Counted from the first letter of the stretch, positions 23,990 to 34,904 are shown. The stretch is DNA of 64,000 bases from Armigeres subalbatus (GCF_024139115.2 NW_026942513.1:156226-220225); one strand, 5' to 3'. The notes: generated from the sequence alone by a model not told the origin. Numbers and translations are program-made.

Positions 23990-24910
23990 GCTAATTTTCA
24001 AGTGCAGACCTAATTGCTCGCTGAAAGTCGGCTCCACATGGTGTTGCTTTCCGCTGGAATGTGTCTTTAGCAGAATACTGTGCCCTTCAAGCTAACATCG
24101 ACACCTTGAAAAAATGGTACACGGTGCAATCAACGTCAAAAAATGCAACGTAATATCGCTCAGGAGATCGAGAAGTTCGTCTGTCTTCGATTATAGTCTG
24201 TCTGCCGCCAGTGTCACAAGGGTAAGCACCGTTTCTTATTTTTATTGCTCTTTATTGATTATTTCCGTGGAACATTTGTATTTCTTTATGGAAAATTCTT
24301 CTTTTATAATTTGCTATTTTGCTTTTGCATATTTATTTTTGTTTTCGTGGAACATTCTTAATTGTTTATGGAAATTTTGTTTTATTTGTGGAAATTTTAT
24401 ATTTATTTATTGCTCATACCCATACCCTCTCTCTACTCTCTTTATTGGCAATTTCCTAATTATTTATGGAAAATTTCTAATTTTTAATGGAAATTTTATT
24501 TTGCTGCCATATAATACTGCTCGAAAACTGTCTACTGTGTCCGGGTCTGCAGTACACTGGAATATGCTGTCCTTGTGGGGGCTCCTTATCATGTAGTGCA
24601 GAGTAATCGGATCGAATGAATTCAGCGAAATTTCATTCGATTTGCGCTTCGTCGACTACCGTGGAATGACCTCGCCCGCATCCCCCATTATGAGCATAGC
24701 TGTGGATTAATTCATTTGTCATCTCTGGCTAGCAACGGTTGTTCATAGTCATGCTCGATACTCTGTCCCACAACATTGACTATCCAACCGTGCTAAGTAA
24801 TGTCAACATCAACGTTCGTGCTGGATCAACCCGCTATACAGATTTCCTACGTCTTCCAGCATACCGCACCGTTTTTGGACAAACCAGCCCATGTGATACT
24901 TGTGGTCGAC
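23990..24910 (+). pseudogene. Jockey-type LINE RT C-terminal fragment, interrupted
   Basis: 24060-24226 reads EYCALQANIDTLKKW and, in a shifted frame, INVKKCNVISLRRSRSSSVF then DYSLSAASVTRVS. From 24536 the reading resumes with STLEYAVLVGAPYHV, NFIRFALRRLPWNDL and HYEHSCGLI, then a stretch equivalent to the last RT residues. The intervening 24227-24535 is AT-rich insert DNA with GGAAATTTT repeats. The motif order matches the thumb and C-terminus of Jockey-clade RTs. Several stops and frameshifts are present. Confidence 0.72.
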
Positions 24911-25019
24911 GTTTATTTTGCTAATAATATGACCACGTGTATGTTTACAAGTAGCATAGTTAGCTAGTAGTATTTGTCTGTACAATTAGTTTGAAGACAA
25001 GTAAATAAATAAATATTTA

Positions 25020-25753
25020 TGACAATCGAAGGAATTTCAACAAACTCAATGCTCCAGTAATTCACTGAGCATAAGCACAGAACTGTTTTACATGATCAAA
25101 CTGATGTCAAATTTCTAATAAAGAAGCCACTCTCCTCAAACCGGTTCGAGTTGCATTAAGCCACGCAAATGATATTCATCATCTATCAGCATCGCTGTCA
25201 TTTTTGTTTGCATTCAGCATTTAAAGTTTTATTTCCTTTCCGGCAGAGTACACGTGTGTAACAGATATGTGTTTTCCACCATCCTTAACGATAACAGCGA
25301 TGTTAGAACCTCAAGGGTGTCAGGGGGGTCAACCTCTTGGGCCCGGTAATAGCTCTGCGACGAAGAAGTTTGCAATTAATGAGACGCTAATTGGAATTAA
25401 GTTTACTCATTATTTTCGTTGAGTGAGTAGTTGCCTGCCATCGCTGCTGCTGCTTCTGCTGCTACTTCTGCTGCCAACGAGGACTTAATAATGATGATGC
25501 TTCAATGTGAGGACGGATGCCGAACGGGGTAGGGCAGGTATAGGGATGGCATTGTTCCGGTGGTTAGGTTCGACAGAAAGATGCTGACGTGGGATCCAAG
25601 AGAATGGGATAAATTATGTCCTGCGAGTAAGATTAATGGGGATAACTTATGATTCGGCAAATAATGCGGAGTCGAACGGCAGTTGCTGTGACAAAGTTCA
25701 AACACAGAGAACGGACATCCAAAACATATTCTTCGGAATGCTATTCTTGTTAT
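25020..25753. other. Intronic DNA with a GCT microsatellite
   Basis: No gene was seen. A short imperfect (GCT)n tract lies at about 25445-25475. Confidence 0.5.
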
Positions 25754-25878
25754 CTAGACCAACATTAGAAAAGGACGTAGCAGCCAACATTTATTTTTAC
25801 AGTTCCTTATCATATTATATACATAGACTAAGAACTGTAAAGAATAAATTTTGGCCTCCTGTTCCAATGTTGGTCTAG
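25754..25878. mobile_element. Short foldback MITE-like element (125 bp)
   Basis: It starts CTAGACCAACATT and ends AATGTTGGTCTAG, exact inverse copies. Inside, TTTTTACAGTTC and GAACTGTAAAGAA are a second, imperfect inverted pair, so the whole element folds. TTAT occurs directly on both sides and could be a 4-bp target duplication. Confidence 0.6.
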
Positions 25879-26040
25879 TTATAATCTCACGTAAAACCCG
25901 ACTTCTTGAAACGAAAAAATAATTCTTCAGAAAAGTTCACTTGGGAGATTTTTGTTGAGTTTAGTCATACACGGCGTAACAGGAGAAATTATTTTACATT
26001 CGAAAATCCAATTTACCCAATAGATCAGAATATTAAAGGG

Positions 26041-26154
26041 ATTCAGACGGAATACCATTTAGGATTCGGGTGAAATCTCATTCGGGATTTGGATGGAATC
26101 CCATTCGGGGTTCGGATAGAATCCCATTCGGGGTTCGGATGGAATCCTATTTTG
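26041..26154. repeat. 23-bp minisatellite, about 4.7 copies
   Basis: Imperfect copies of GGGTTCGGATGGAATCCCAT followed by TCG run head to tail. The period of 23 bp equals that of the large arrays but the sequence is unrelated. Confidence 0.75.
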
Positions 26155-26595
26155 ATAAAAATTAGCTTCCGAAGTGTACCTACATAATTCGCAAAATACT
26201 TCGGACCTATGTGATTGAATGGAATATTAATGCATGAACATCATTTAATATGTTCGTTTATAAATCAACAGTCATCATTAACAAATAAAATGCCGTGATC
26301 AGGTTCGAGTTTTCCTGTAATTGCCACGTCTTCAACAAATGCAGCAAACAGAAAACCATTTTCCGTGCTAAAAGTTTTCCCCGTTGAGCTGCAAAGCTAA
26401 CTACCTATGCCGCAGTGAATGCAGTAAAACAACTCATCGTTGCAATTAAGGAAAGTTTCTGCCCTTCTATTCTACGAACTCATTATCTGCCGTTTCAACT
26501 ACGGTGCCATCATCTTCGATCGTATAGACACACTCCTGTAGTAGGCGTACGACGCTAGAAAAAGAGATAATTTGCACTTTGCACTGAAAACTTAC

Positions 26596-26622
26596 CCGGC
26601 AGAAGCTAGTTATTGATGAGAT
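26596..26622 (-). CDS. Nrx-1: Neurexin-1 27-nt microexon at the SS2 position
   Basis: Between AAAAACGCAG and GTAAG lie exactly nine codons, ISSITSFCR, in phase 0 at both ends, so skipping it keeps the frame. It joins RIQE of the upstream exon to LVAVVDD of the next. In vertebrate neurexins the SS2 alternative insert lies at this same point of LNS2, right after the VTRNLRQ strand. The upstream pyrimidine tract is interrupted by purines (CCTTTTTCGAAAAACGCAG), which suggests a weak, regulated acceptor. Whether it is spliced alternatively is inference. Confidence 0.85.
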
Positions 26623-26747
26623 CTGCGTTTTTCGAAAAAGGGGTTCCGGAATCGTGGAGAGCAGCAGCGTGGGGATGAAATTGAAATCATTATTTTATTC
26701 ACGTTCCATCGAGTAGAGAGATATGGATTTCCGCCTTTTTTTGTTAC

Positions 26748-26908
26748 CTCTTGAATCCGTCGGTGGACAGTGACCTTGTGCCACTGGTGATCATCGAAGC
26801 GAACCCGAGCCGGTTTGATATGCATCTCTTGTTTGCCGTTCGAGAGGCCCATCGTCAGCGAAACACCACCGTCTCGGAGGGCCAAATTCAGGTAGTCCGT
26901 TCCGTGTC
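26748..26908 (-). CDS. Nrx-1: Neurexin-1 exon: first half of LNS2
   Basis: A 161-nt exon follows the acceptor TTTTTTCACCACAG and ends with GAG before the donor GTAACA. It enters in phase 1 and encodes HGTDYLNLALRDGGVSLTMG, then KQEMHIKPARVRFDDHQWHK and VTVHRRIQE. The LNL.LRDGGV.L..., FDDHQWHKV and RIQE elements are signatures of neurexin LNS2, matching vertebrate NLALKNGAVSLVI, FNDNAWHDVKVTRNLRQ. The previous exon was not found between here and 64000. Confidence 0.93.
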
Positions 26909-26949
26909 CTGTGGTGAAAAAAAGGAATATAAAACGTAGGGGTTTTAGT

Positions 26950-27660
26950 TTGTGAGATGGCTACTGGTCAAAATTATAGTAGGGTTTAATAGTGATTGCT
27001 GCATATGTTGCGCATGACTTAAATAGTGGAGTGGGGCGGAGTGAGTCCTTCCGCTCCGTACCTAATCAATAAGAAATACGAGGAATTGAAGCAGTTCAAG
27101 ACGGATGCATTTAGATTCTTTTCGGTCTCAACAATTTTCAAGTCTCAACAATTTGCATGACAATCTTGTCGCTAATAACTGTGGACAATATTATTAGGTA
27201 TATATTATATCAAATTATTCATTTTGTTTTTTTTCAAAAACTATTAACATTTTTTTCATGTTGTTGCAAAAGTAACAGAACAGAAGGCGACACATTAGAT
27301 TTGTAATCAAATTCTCCAAACTGGAAATTAAGATATCCCATCGTTATTAGCTGGTTCTGGAACAACTTCTCGCAAGGGCAGCTGTTGTATAATTATATGG
27401 AAATGCTAATATCATCTTCCAAACTTGGACGTACATGTTCATGATAGAATTAGAGGCGAAAGTATAGAATTGATAGTTCCGTTAGGATACGGCAGGCATG
27501 AAGAATGTTTTTATAGAAGTCGATTTGAAAGCGAGCGGAGGGCAATATTTGTGATGGCACATATCACACGACCTTTCTTCTGCAAAGCTCCCGTATGAAG
27601 GGGGAGGGAAGAATATCAGTGTGGAAGCTGATATATCTTCACTGGCAAAAGGAAGGTGGT
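26950..27660. other. Probable Nrx-1 intron and LINE 5' region
   Basis: No exon was recognised. The right part (from about 27480) may be the 5' untranslated region of the CR1/L2-group LINE, but its left boundary is not visible. Confidence 0.4.
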
Positions 27661-27745
27661 TTGACTTGCTCTTACGGGGCCTAATTTGACTCCCAAAACG
27701 AAAAAGCGTAAGGTACAAGATGTTGACGACACATCTGATATTGCA

Positions 27746-28597
27746 ATGCCAGAAAATGTTAGTTTCGCGGATATTGTTAAAAGTAATGTTGGGAAAAATA
27801 ACGTCAAAGTAATGAAAAAAGTCACTGCGCCTAAGGAAGTAAAGGTCCCTCGTAAGGCTCGTCCGGTCATTGTGATTAAACCGAAAGAGTCCAACCAGAG
27901 TAGCGATGATACTCGTAAATTTTTGAATAGTAAACTGGATCCGAAAACACACAGGATCAGTAACTTTAGAAACGGGAAAAATGGCTCTATTATTGCTGAG
28001 TGTGCAACAGGATTTAATGTTGATGTTGTGAAAAATGGCATTCAAAGCGATCTGGGTGAAAACTATAATGCTGTTGTTCCCTCATCGGTGCCAAGACTAA
28101 AAGTGATGGGAATGTGCGATAAGTTTTCTTCCGATGAATTCATTCAGATTTTGAAAGATCAGAATGAAGACATCGCAATAAATGATGTTAAAGTAATAAG
28201 AATGTATGAAAATCCACGTTTTAAGTATAACAAGAACAATGTTGTTATTGAAGTCGATAAAGAGACTTATAGTTGTTTGTTGACCGCGAGAAAAGTTAAC
28301 ATAAGGTTTGATCGGTGCCTTGTTGTTCCCGAAATTAGTGTTTTGAGATGTTTTCAATGTGGAGAATTTGGGCACATGAGTACGGATTGCAAAAACAGCA
28401 TTGCGTGCTCAAAGTGCAGCGATCGTCACAAGACATCCGAATGCACGTCAACTGTATTGAAATGTGTCAATTGTATAAAAATGAATTCCGAACGTAAAAT
28501 GAAATTGGACGTGAACCACAGTGCCTTCAGTACTGAGTGTAGTGTTTATAAGCGATTAGTTGAACGGAAAAAGAGCAGCTTACGTTTCAATGAATAG
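27746..28597 (+). CDS. LINE ORF1: RNA-binding Gag-like protein with zinc knuckles
   Basis: The frame is open from 27665; the first ATG is at 27746, giving about 283 residues. The N-terminal third is basic (KVTAPKEVKVPRKARP). A central domain (PRLKVMGM...IQILKDQNEDI...VVIEVD) resembles the RRM-like region of LINE ORF1 proteins. The C-terminus has CCHC knuckles: CFQCGEFGHMSTDC (CX2CX4HX4C), CSKCSDRHKTSEC, and a third, expanded CVNC...NHSAFSTEC. Such proteins coat the LINE RNA in the RNP. It ends in TAG at 28595, directly in frame with ORF2. The true start could lie further upstream if a frameshift exists. Confidence 0.85.
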   Translation: MPENVSFADIVKSNVGKNNVKVMKKVTAPKEVKVPRKARPVIVIKPKESNQSSDDTRKFLNSKLDPKTHRISNFRNGKNGSIIAECATGFNVDVVKNGIQSDLGENYNAVVPSSVPRLKVMGMCDKFSSDEFIQILKDQNEDIAINDVKVIRMYENPRFKYNKNNVVIEVDKETYSCLLTARKVNIRFDRCLVVPEISVLRCFQCGEFGHMSTDCKNSIACSKCSDRHKTSECTSTVLKCVNCIKMNSERKMKLDVNHSAFSTECSVYKRLVERKKSSLRFNE

Positions 28598-31384
28598 CAA
28601 CCAAGTTCTAGTAGAAATGTGAGCAGATTCGGTATTTTGTATTTGAATATTGCGGGTTTGTCTACAAACTACGTTGCATTACGTAAGATTGTAGAAGATA
28701 AACGTCCATTTTTAGTGTTTTTATCTGAAACTCATATAGTCGACATTGAAGCATTTGATCAGTATAGCATTCCGGGTTATAGTGTAGCTGCTTGTTTATC
28801 ACATTCTAGACACACTGGCGGTGTTGCTATTTATGTCAAAGAATCAGTTCAGTTCAAGCTTCAATTAAACGAAGTTTGTGATGGAAACTGGTTCTTAGGC
28901 ATTGCAGTTGTACGTGGCATGAAGATGGGTAATTATGGTGTTTTATATCACTCTCCCAGTGCTAGTGACCAGCGTTTTATTGAAATTTTAGAAAACTGGT
29001 TTGAGTCATTTATAGATCCTAGTAAATTAAATGTAATTGCTGGTGATTTTAATATCAATTGGTGTGACGATTCCAATTCGAATCATTTGAAACATTTAGC
29101 GGATTTTTTTAATTTGAAACAAAAAGTAAATTCTCATACGCGTATTTCCCAGCACAGTAGAACTTTGATTGATCATGTGTATACAAATTTTGATTCTGTA
29201 ACTAGCGAAACGAGTGATGATTTAAAAGTAACTGATCATGAAACGCTAGTCATTAACGTTTCCGACAATAATAGTAATGATAGTAATTTAATTAAAATGA
29301 AGTGCTGGAGAAAATATTCTAAACAAGCAATTTCGGGTCTTGTCGAAAGAAACGTGGATTTTCAAGAAAATTCCGGTAATATAGATGAAAGATCAGCTGT
29401 TCTTACAAACGTTTTGAAAGCCTGTACCAATCAATTAGTAGAACAGAAGTTAGTAACTTTGCATAATTCTAACAGCTGGTATAATTTAGATCTTTTGCGC
29501 CGGAAACGTAAAAGAGATAAATTGTATAAAAAGTTTCGTAGAACTAATAATGAAAATCATTGGAATAGGTATCAGGTAGCGCGGAACAAATATTCGCAAT
29601 CTTTGACACGTACACGTTGCGAGTATATTCAGAGGAAAATTTATCAGCATCAAAACAACAGCAAAGAGTTATGGAAAATATTGAAATCATTATTAAAGCC
29701 TAGTAGTTGCAAGCCGCGGTCCATAACTTTCAATGGCACATTAGAACAGTCAGAACAAGAAATTGCATCTAAATTCAACGATTATTTCGTCAATAGTGTC
29801 TTATCCATTAACCGATCTATCGAGTTAGTGGATGAGCCTGATGAAATAAAACAGCCGATAAATATTAACTGTAGATTTGATTGTTTTCACCCGATTACTT
29901 TTGAAGAACTTAAAAACATTTGCTTTTCTTTAGGTAAAACGGCTGGAGTTGATAATGTTAATGCTAGAGTTATTCAAGATTGCTTTCATGTCATTGGACG
30001 CAACTTGCTGGACCTTATAAATGAATCGTTACAAACTGGGCACGTGCCGCATGTTTGGAAGGAATCACTAGTGATTCCAATACAAAAAAGCCGAAGAGTT
30101 TCGTCCCATCAACATGTTGCACACATTAGAGAAAATTTTAGAACTTGTAGTTAAAGGCCAGCTAATTACATATTTAAATAGTAATAACTTGTTAATACCG
30201 GAACAATCAGGTTACAGGGAAGGTCATTCCTGTGAAACTGCATTGAACTTGGTATTATCTAAATGGAAGGAAAATATGGAGCGTAAAGATACTATTCTAG
30301 CTGTGTTTTTGGATCTCAAACGCGCTTTTGAGACAATTTCTCGGCCCTTATTGTTGGAAACTGTTAAGCGCTTTGGAATTTCGGGTTCTGCATACAAATG
30401 GTTTGAAAGCTATTTGTCTGACAGATCCCAACGGACTGCTTTCAATGATTATGTGTCGTGTCCCGTGGAGAATGACCTTGGTGTACCACAGGGAAGTGTA
30501 TTAGGCCCCTTTTGTTCATTATGTACATTAATGACATGCGACGGGTCTTACGTTATTGTGACATTAATTTGTTTGCTGATGATACTGTAATATTCATTGC
30601 AGCTCAAAATCTGGAGGAAGCGATTGAACACTTGAATGAAGATTTGCATTCTTTAAGTAGATGGTTGAAGTACAAACAGTTAAAATTGAATATTAGTAAA
30701 ACAAAGTATATGGTTATTTCGCGAAATCGTTCAATTGATAATGTCTCTGTGAAAATTGATGACGAGACACTTGATCGCGTACGGGAAATTAAATATCTTG
30801 GCGTGATTATTGATGATAAATTGAAATTTGACCAACATATTGACAATGTCATCAAGAAAATAGCCAAGAAGTATGGAATCCTATGTCGACTGAAAAACGA
30901 ATTAAATACAGCTAGTAAAATACAGTTGTACAAATCAATCATCTCTCCTCACTTGGACTTTTGTCCTTCCATTTTGTTTTTAGCAAATCAGACACAAATA
31001 TCGAGATTGCAGCGCTTGCAGAATAAGATTATGCGTTTGATTTTAAGATGTAACAGATTCACTTCCTCAGCTTTTTTGCATCCATTGCAGTGGCTCTCGG
31101 TGAAGCAAAGAATTGTGTATTTAACAATGGTGTTCATTTTCAAAGTAGTAAATGGTTTGCTGCCTCGATATTTGTGTGATCGAATTGAAAGAGGAAGTGA
31201 CATTCATAGATATAACACTAGAAACGCGGAGGATGTAAGAACACCCAACTTTCTGCATGGAGCTTCACAAAATTCTTTGTTTGGTATCAATGATTTCAAT
31301 TCGATGCCTACACATATCAAACGTGCAACGACATTATCACAATTCAAGAGACTTTGTGTTTCACACGTAAAAGCTGTATTTTAA
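28598..31384 (+). pseudogene. LINE ORF2: endonuclease-reverse transcriptase, two frameshifts
   Basis: Endonuclease: GILYLNIAGL (Asn), FLSETHI (Glu), VIAGDFNINW (Asp, Asn), LIDHVYTN and VTDHETLV (Asp-His); all catalytic positions are present. RT: LGKTAGVDNVNARVI, then after a frameshift FRPINMLHTLEKILE, SGYREGHSCETALN, AVFLDLKRAF (motif A), PQGSVLGP (motif B), a second frameshift, FADDTVIF (motif C), LNISKTKYMVI and LGVIIDDKLKFDQHI. The thumb region continues to AVF at the TAA (31382). There is no in-frame ATG before residue 101 of the 28619 frame, so ORF2 has no start codon ahead of its endonuclease. Confidence 0.88.
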
Positions 31385-31530
31385 GCAGCTACTTAGTTGA
31401 CTTTTTAAAAATCATTAATTATTGTATCTTGACGAAGTTTGACCTACGGATATTTTGTTTGGACAATTGTGTTTTTCAATTATTGAGGCACTAATAAACT
31501 ATTTTGTTCGCCTCGATGATGATGATGGAT

Positions 31531-32217
31531 TTTATATTTATTGACGTAATTGTAATTTGACCTTTTTCTTGTGTAGTCTACAAAAGTTTGAGTCTCGCGC
31601 GCGTAAAGCAGATATGAATGAATTTATGTACAGACTTGCGCTTTTTCAGCTGTTTCAATGATTCTGCGGATTAGTAATAGGCTATCTAGTAGAGTTTGGT
31701 TTCCGCGGTTGATACCGAAACTTTTGATATCGACGGAGCGGTAACACAAGTTTTGATTTTGTTGACAACGACATAGTTTATTAGATTATTATTGATGCTT
31801 TCGAGTGGCTAACGTTACTTGTAATAACATGAAACGCGATTCTTGGTGGAACTTTTGAAATCTGTGCGAGAGGTATCACAAGTTTTGCATTTTTATGAAC
31901 TCGAAGCATCACTACTGATACTTATGAGAATCTGTAGATGAATTAAACAGTTTCTTACATTTATTATTTTTGCTGGATAGTAATGGAAAGTTATGAAATT
32001 TATATCTGTGATGGTAATCAGATCGTTTTTGTTTTGTTTTGCAAATCTGATTAAATTGTTGAAAAATTAAATTCAATTAATTATCTTAAAGATAAATCGT
32101 CTAGCTCAAACCTTTGTAGGGGTATGTGGCGGGACCATCATCATCATCATCATATGCCATCGCGTGCGGAAGGATTTTCTATCGACGAGTACTGTCTCCG
32201 AATTTCTAATATGACAT
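31531..32217. repeat. Non-coding repeat-like DNA ending in (CAT)n
   Basis: No coding frame. A (CATCAT)n tract at 32138-32153 resembles the microsatellite tails of LINE 3' ends seen at 45990 and 57846, so this may be the truncated 3' UTR of another plus-strand LINE. Confidence 0.4.
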
Positions 32218-32902
32218 CAACATTTAGTCGAATAGGATTTTTATTGCACAGTTCTGTTGCGACGAGACGGGCGCAATGAGAAAGGCCCATCGTGAAGATC
32301 GGACAGAGCCCAGGACTCTGTTGAAAGGCTGTGTACGACCTCCAAGTGTACAGCCCGGATGGTGAGACAGGTAAACAGGGCCACCCATCTTTTCACCTGG
32401 CTCCGGCCAACTTTGACCAGAAGTGGTCCGAAATAGTCCAGGCCAACATATGTGAACGGTCGAACGTACGGTTGCAGCCGAGTCACCGGTAGAGGTGCCA
32501 TCACAGGAGGGTTGGGGACAGCGTTCCTCACTGTGCATATCATACAGTTTTTGGCGATCTTTTGGATCAATGATCGGAGCTTCGCTATTTCAAACCGCTG
32601 GCGCATTTCATTGGTGATGGTTTCACGGTTGGCGTGGCGGAATCGGCGATGGTACCAGTCTGTAATGAGAAACGTAATTAAATGTTGCCTGGGGAGAATG
32701 GCTGGGTACTTAGCTTCGGTCGGTGCAAAGGTTGCTGCACCGATTCTTCCACGCATTCGAAGTACGCCATTTGCATCAAGAAAGGGCCAGTTCTTGTAGA
32801 TGGAACTGGATTTGGCAACGCGCTCATGGCGGGCGTTGGGTGAGGATCCTCTTGTGGCCGAAAGGTATGCGATTTCTTCGGGAAATGAGTCCGACTGTGC
32901 AA
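32218..32902 (-). pseudogene. BEL/Pao integrase (zinc-binding and start of catalytic domain)
   Basis: After removing the MITE, the frame from upstream continues into SDSFPEEIAYLSATRGS. The HHCC zinc-binding region is HRRFRHANRET...IAKNCMICT. The catalytic core begins YVGLDYFGPLLV (first catalytic Asp) and continues KRWVALFTCLTIRAVHLEVV. A frameshift follows SLSTES and related sequence fades at 32218, before the second Asp and the Glu. The catalytic triad is therefore incomplete. Confidence 0.85.
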
Positions 32903-33553
32903 TAGGGCAGTTCAAATTTGAAAAATTCCAACTCCCATATGTCTATTAGTATCATTTTGATAATATAGGAGTCCTGGCAAAATTTCAGGGAATTCGGTGG
33001 CCACTTAGGGGTGGCGCGAAGTCAATTTATGTTTATATGGAAATTTGTATGGGAAAAACTTAAAATTTATTCAAGTCTCTCTACAACTGTCAAATCGTGA
33101 TGAAATTAAATTAAAATCCCCAAACACCCTTTTTGGAATCTATATAAATGAGACCTCTGGATAACACATTAGTTATGAGTGGATTGAACGGTTCTATTGA
33201 CAGTGTGAATATGTGATAAATGGCTGAAATGGTGTAATTAGCCTCAACGTAGCAGTGGAACTATGATTCAAAATTAATGAGTTACCCACTGGTTGAGCTC
33301 AAAAAGATTCCAAAAATAGAGGTTGGGGATGTTTATTTGAATTCATCACGATTTAAGAGTTGTAGGGGGATTTGAATTAATTTTCAGTTTTTCCCATACA
33401 AATTTCCATATAAACATAAATTGACTTCGCGCCACCCCTAAATGGCCACCGAATTGCCTGAAATTTTACCAGGACTCCTATATTATCAAAATGATGCTAA
33501 TAGACATATGGGAGTTGGAATTTTCGAACATTTTTGAAATGTGAACTGCCCTA
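32903..33553. mobile_element. Foldback MITE (651 bp) with 8-bp TSD inside BEL integrase
   Basis: It starts TAGGGCAGTTCA and ends TGAACTGCCCTA. CTGTGCAA is duplicated exactly at 32895-32902 and 33554-33561. The outer 150-220 bp on each side are inverted copies (for example CTTCGCGCCACCCCTAA against its inverse near 33010); the centre is less symmetrical. The 8-bp duplication and TA-type tips match the element at 2774-3968, suggesting hAT-like non-autonomous families. Confidence 0.87.
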
Positions 33554-33561
33554 CTGTGCAA

Positions 33562-34640
33562 CCCTCCACAACACTTCTTCGGCCCGCTTCAGTTCATCTT
33601 GTTGGAGAGTACTTCGGTGGAGCTTGTCACCTCTGGACTTCCGTCGTATATTGTCGACAAATCGAAGTACAAAGGCCATCGTTCGGTGTAGTCTGGTCCA
33701 TCTGCTGAACCTGGAGATGTCGATCAACGGAGGAGTTGTGCAGTGTACGTGGTTTAATCGAAGTTCCTCGGTAGTGATAAGTATCTTAGCTTGCTGAGGC
33801 CAGAGCTCTTCAGATTGAAAAAGAAACTGCGGTCCGCTGAATCACGAATAATTTGAGGAGAAGTCAGGGCCGACTTTCCATTTTGTGGCCTAGTCAGCGG
33901 AATTTATTCCAGAAGGAACCCATCTCCATTCCTGGGCATCGGTTGCTGAAAGTATCTCCCCAATTCGTACCTCTACAAATTTGTTGAATCGTCGATGTTC
34001 CGAACGTATCCAGGCCAGCACAGTACTGGAATCGCTCCAGAGAATCCTGCGGCTTATAGGATACGTGTGAAAGCCTTGAATGGTGTCTAGGATCCGGACT
34101 CCTAGAATGGTGGCTTTCAATTCCAAACGTGGGATGGATAACACTTTCAGCGGGGCCATTTTGTTTTAGCGCCGATAAGTGCTACTCTAGTTCTGTTTTC
34201 CGTTTCGAGTCGGTAATACGCAACACAAGTATATGCCGAATCGCTTGCGTCGACGAAGATGTGCAATTCAAGCCGGTCAAAATTTATAGGGAATGGATCT
34301 TGGAAATAGCATCGTGGAATACGTAATGTATCCAACTGGGGGAAATAAGATACCCATTGGCGCCAACGTTGGAAAAGTACTTCGCCGATCTTCTCATCCC
34401 AAGCAATTCCGGATGCATAAACGTCTTGCATCAACACCTTACCGTGCACCAGAAAGAATGACGAGAAGCCCAAGGGGTCAAACAGGCTCATGACCACCTT
34501 AAGTACTTCTCGTTTCAAGGGAACGTGTTGTTCGTTCAGAATCGGTTGCAGATCGCTTCGCTATGCTAGCGTGTAGGAGAAAATATCCTCCTCTGGCAGC
34601 CATCTCATTCCTAGCACAGATTCGATGATTTCTGCTCGCA
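33562..34640 (-). pseudogene. BEL/Pao RNase H region and linker to integrase
   Basis: VVMSLFDPLGFSSFFLVHGK is the typical segment after the BEL RT. RNase H follows as LHIFVDASDSAYTCVAYYR, then in a shifted frame LSIPRLELKATILGVRILD and ILWSDSSTVLAWI (catalytic Asp and Glu positions present). The linker reads LWPQQAKILITTEELRLNH and RAEEVLWRVAQ up to the MITE boundary. An in-frame TAG after FSYTLA near 34566, and other shifts, inactivate it. Confidence 0.82.
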
Positions 34641-34707
34641 CGAGAGCGGAATCCTTTGACGGTCCTGGTTCGATCTCCCCAGTTCGTCTCAGTACTTCGG
34701 CTCTGTT

Positions 34708-34904
34708 AGCGTTAGCGTTGTTACGGTATACTTCGTAGATTGGTCACTAGTGATACTCATGTTTCTTATGGAATCCTTATCCAGATTGCTATCGGAAATC
34801 TAGGTGGGGAATTACCCTTGATTCCAATCTAAGATAAAAATGGCATAAGCATGAGGATTACTACTCCCGGCCACGCCCATCTTTACCGTAACTAGGGATA
34901 GGAA
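34708..34904 (-). mobile_element. 197-bp retroposon with 17-bp TSD and GCTAAC-repeat tail
   Basis: AGTACTTCGGCTCTGTT is present exactly at 34691-34707 and 34905-34921, and removing one copy plus the insert restores the BEL RT-RNase H reading. Read on the minus strand the insert ends in AACGCTAACGCT, a short repeated tail. A long target duplication and a repeat tail indicate target-primed reverse transcription. It is too short for a LINE; it may be a 5'-truncated LINE or a SINE of unknown family. Confidence 0.72.

Larger units (their letters stand above)
27665..31530 (+). mobile_element. Nearly intact CR1/L2-group LINE (ORF1 + ORF2)
   Basis: A zinc-knuckle ORF1 is followed in the same frame, after one TAG, by an endonuclease-RT ORF2; a 3' UTR and a short (GAT)n tail end near 31530. 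Only two single-base frame lesions (about 30085-30096 and 30506-30510) break ORF2. RT motifs and the absence of RNase H place it near the CR1/L2/Jockey group; HSCETALN after the fingers is more like CR1/L2. It lies antisense to Nrx-1. Confidence 0.88.
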
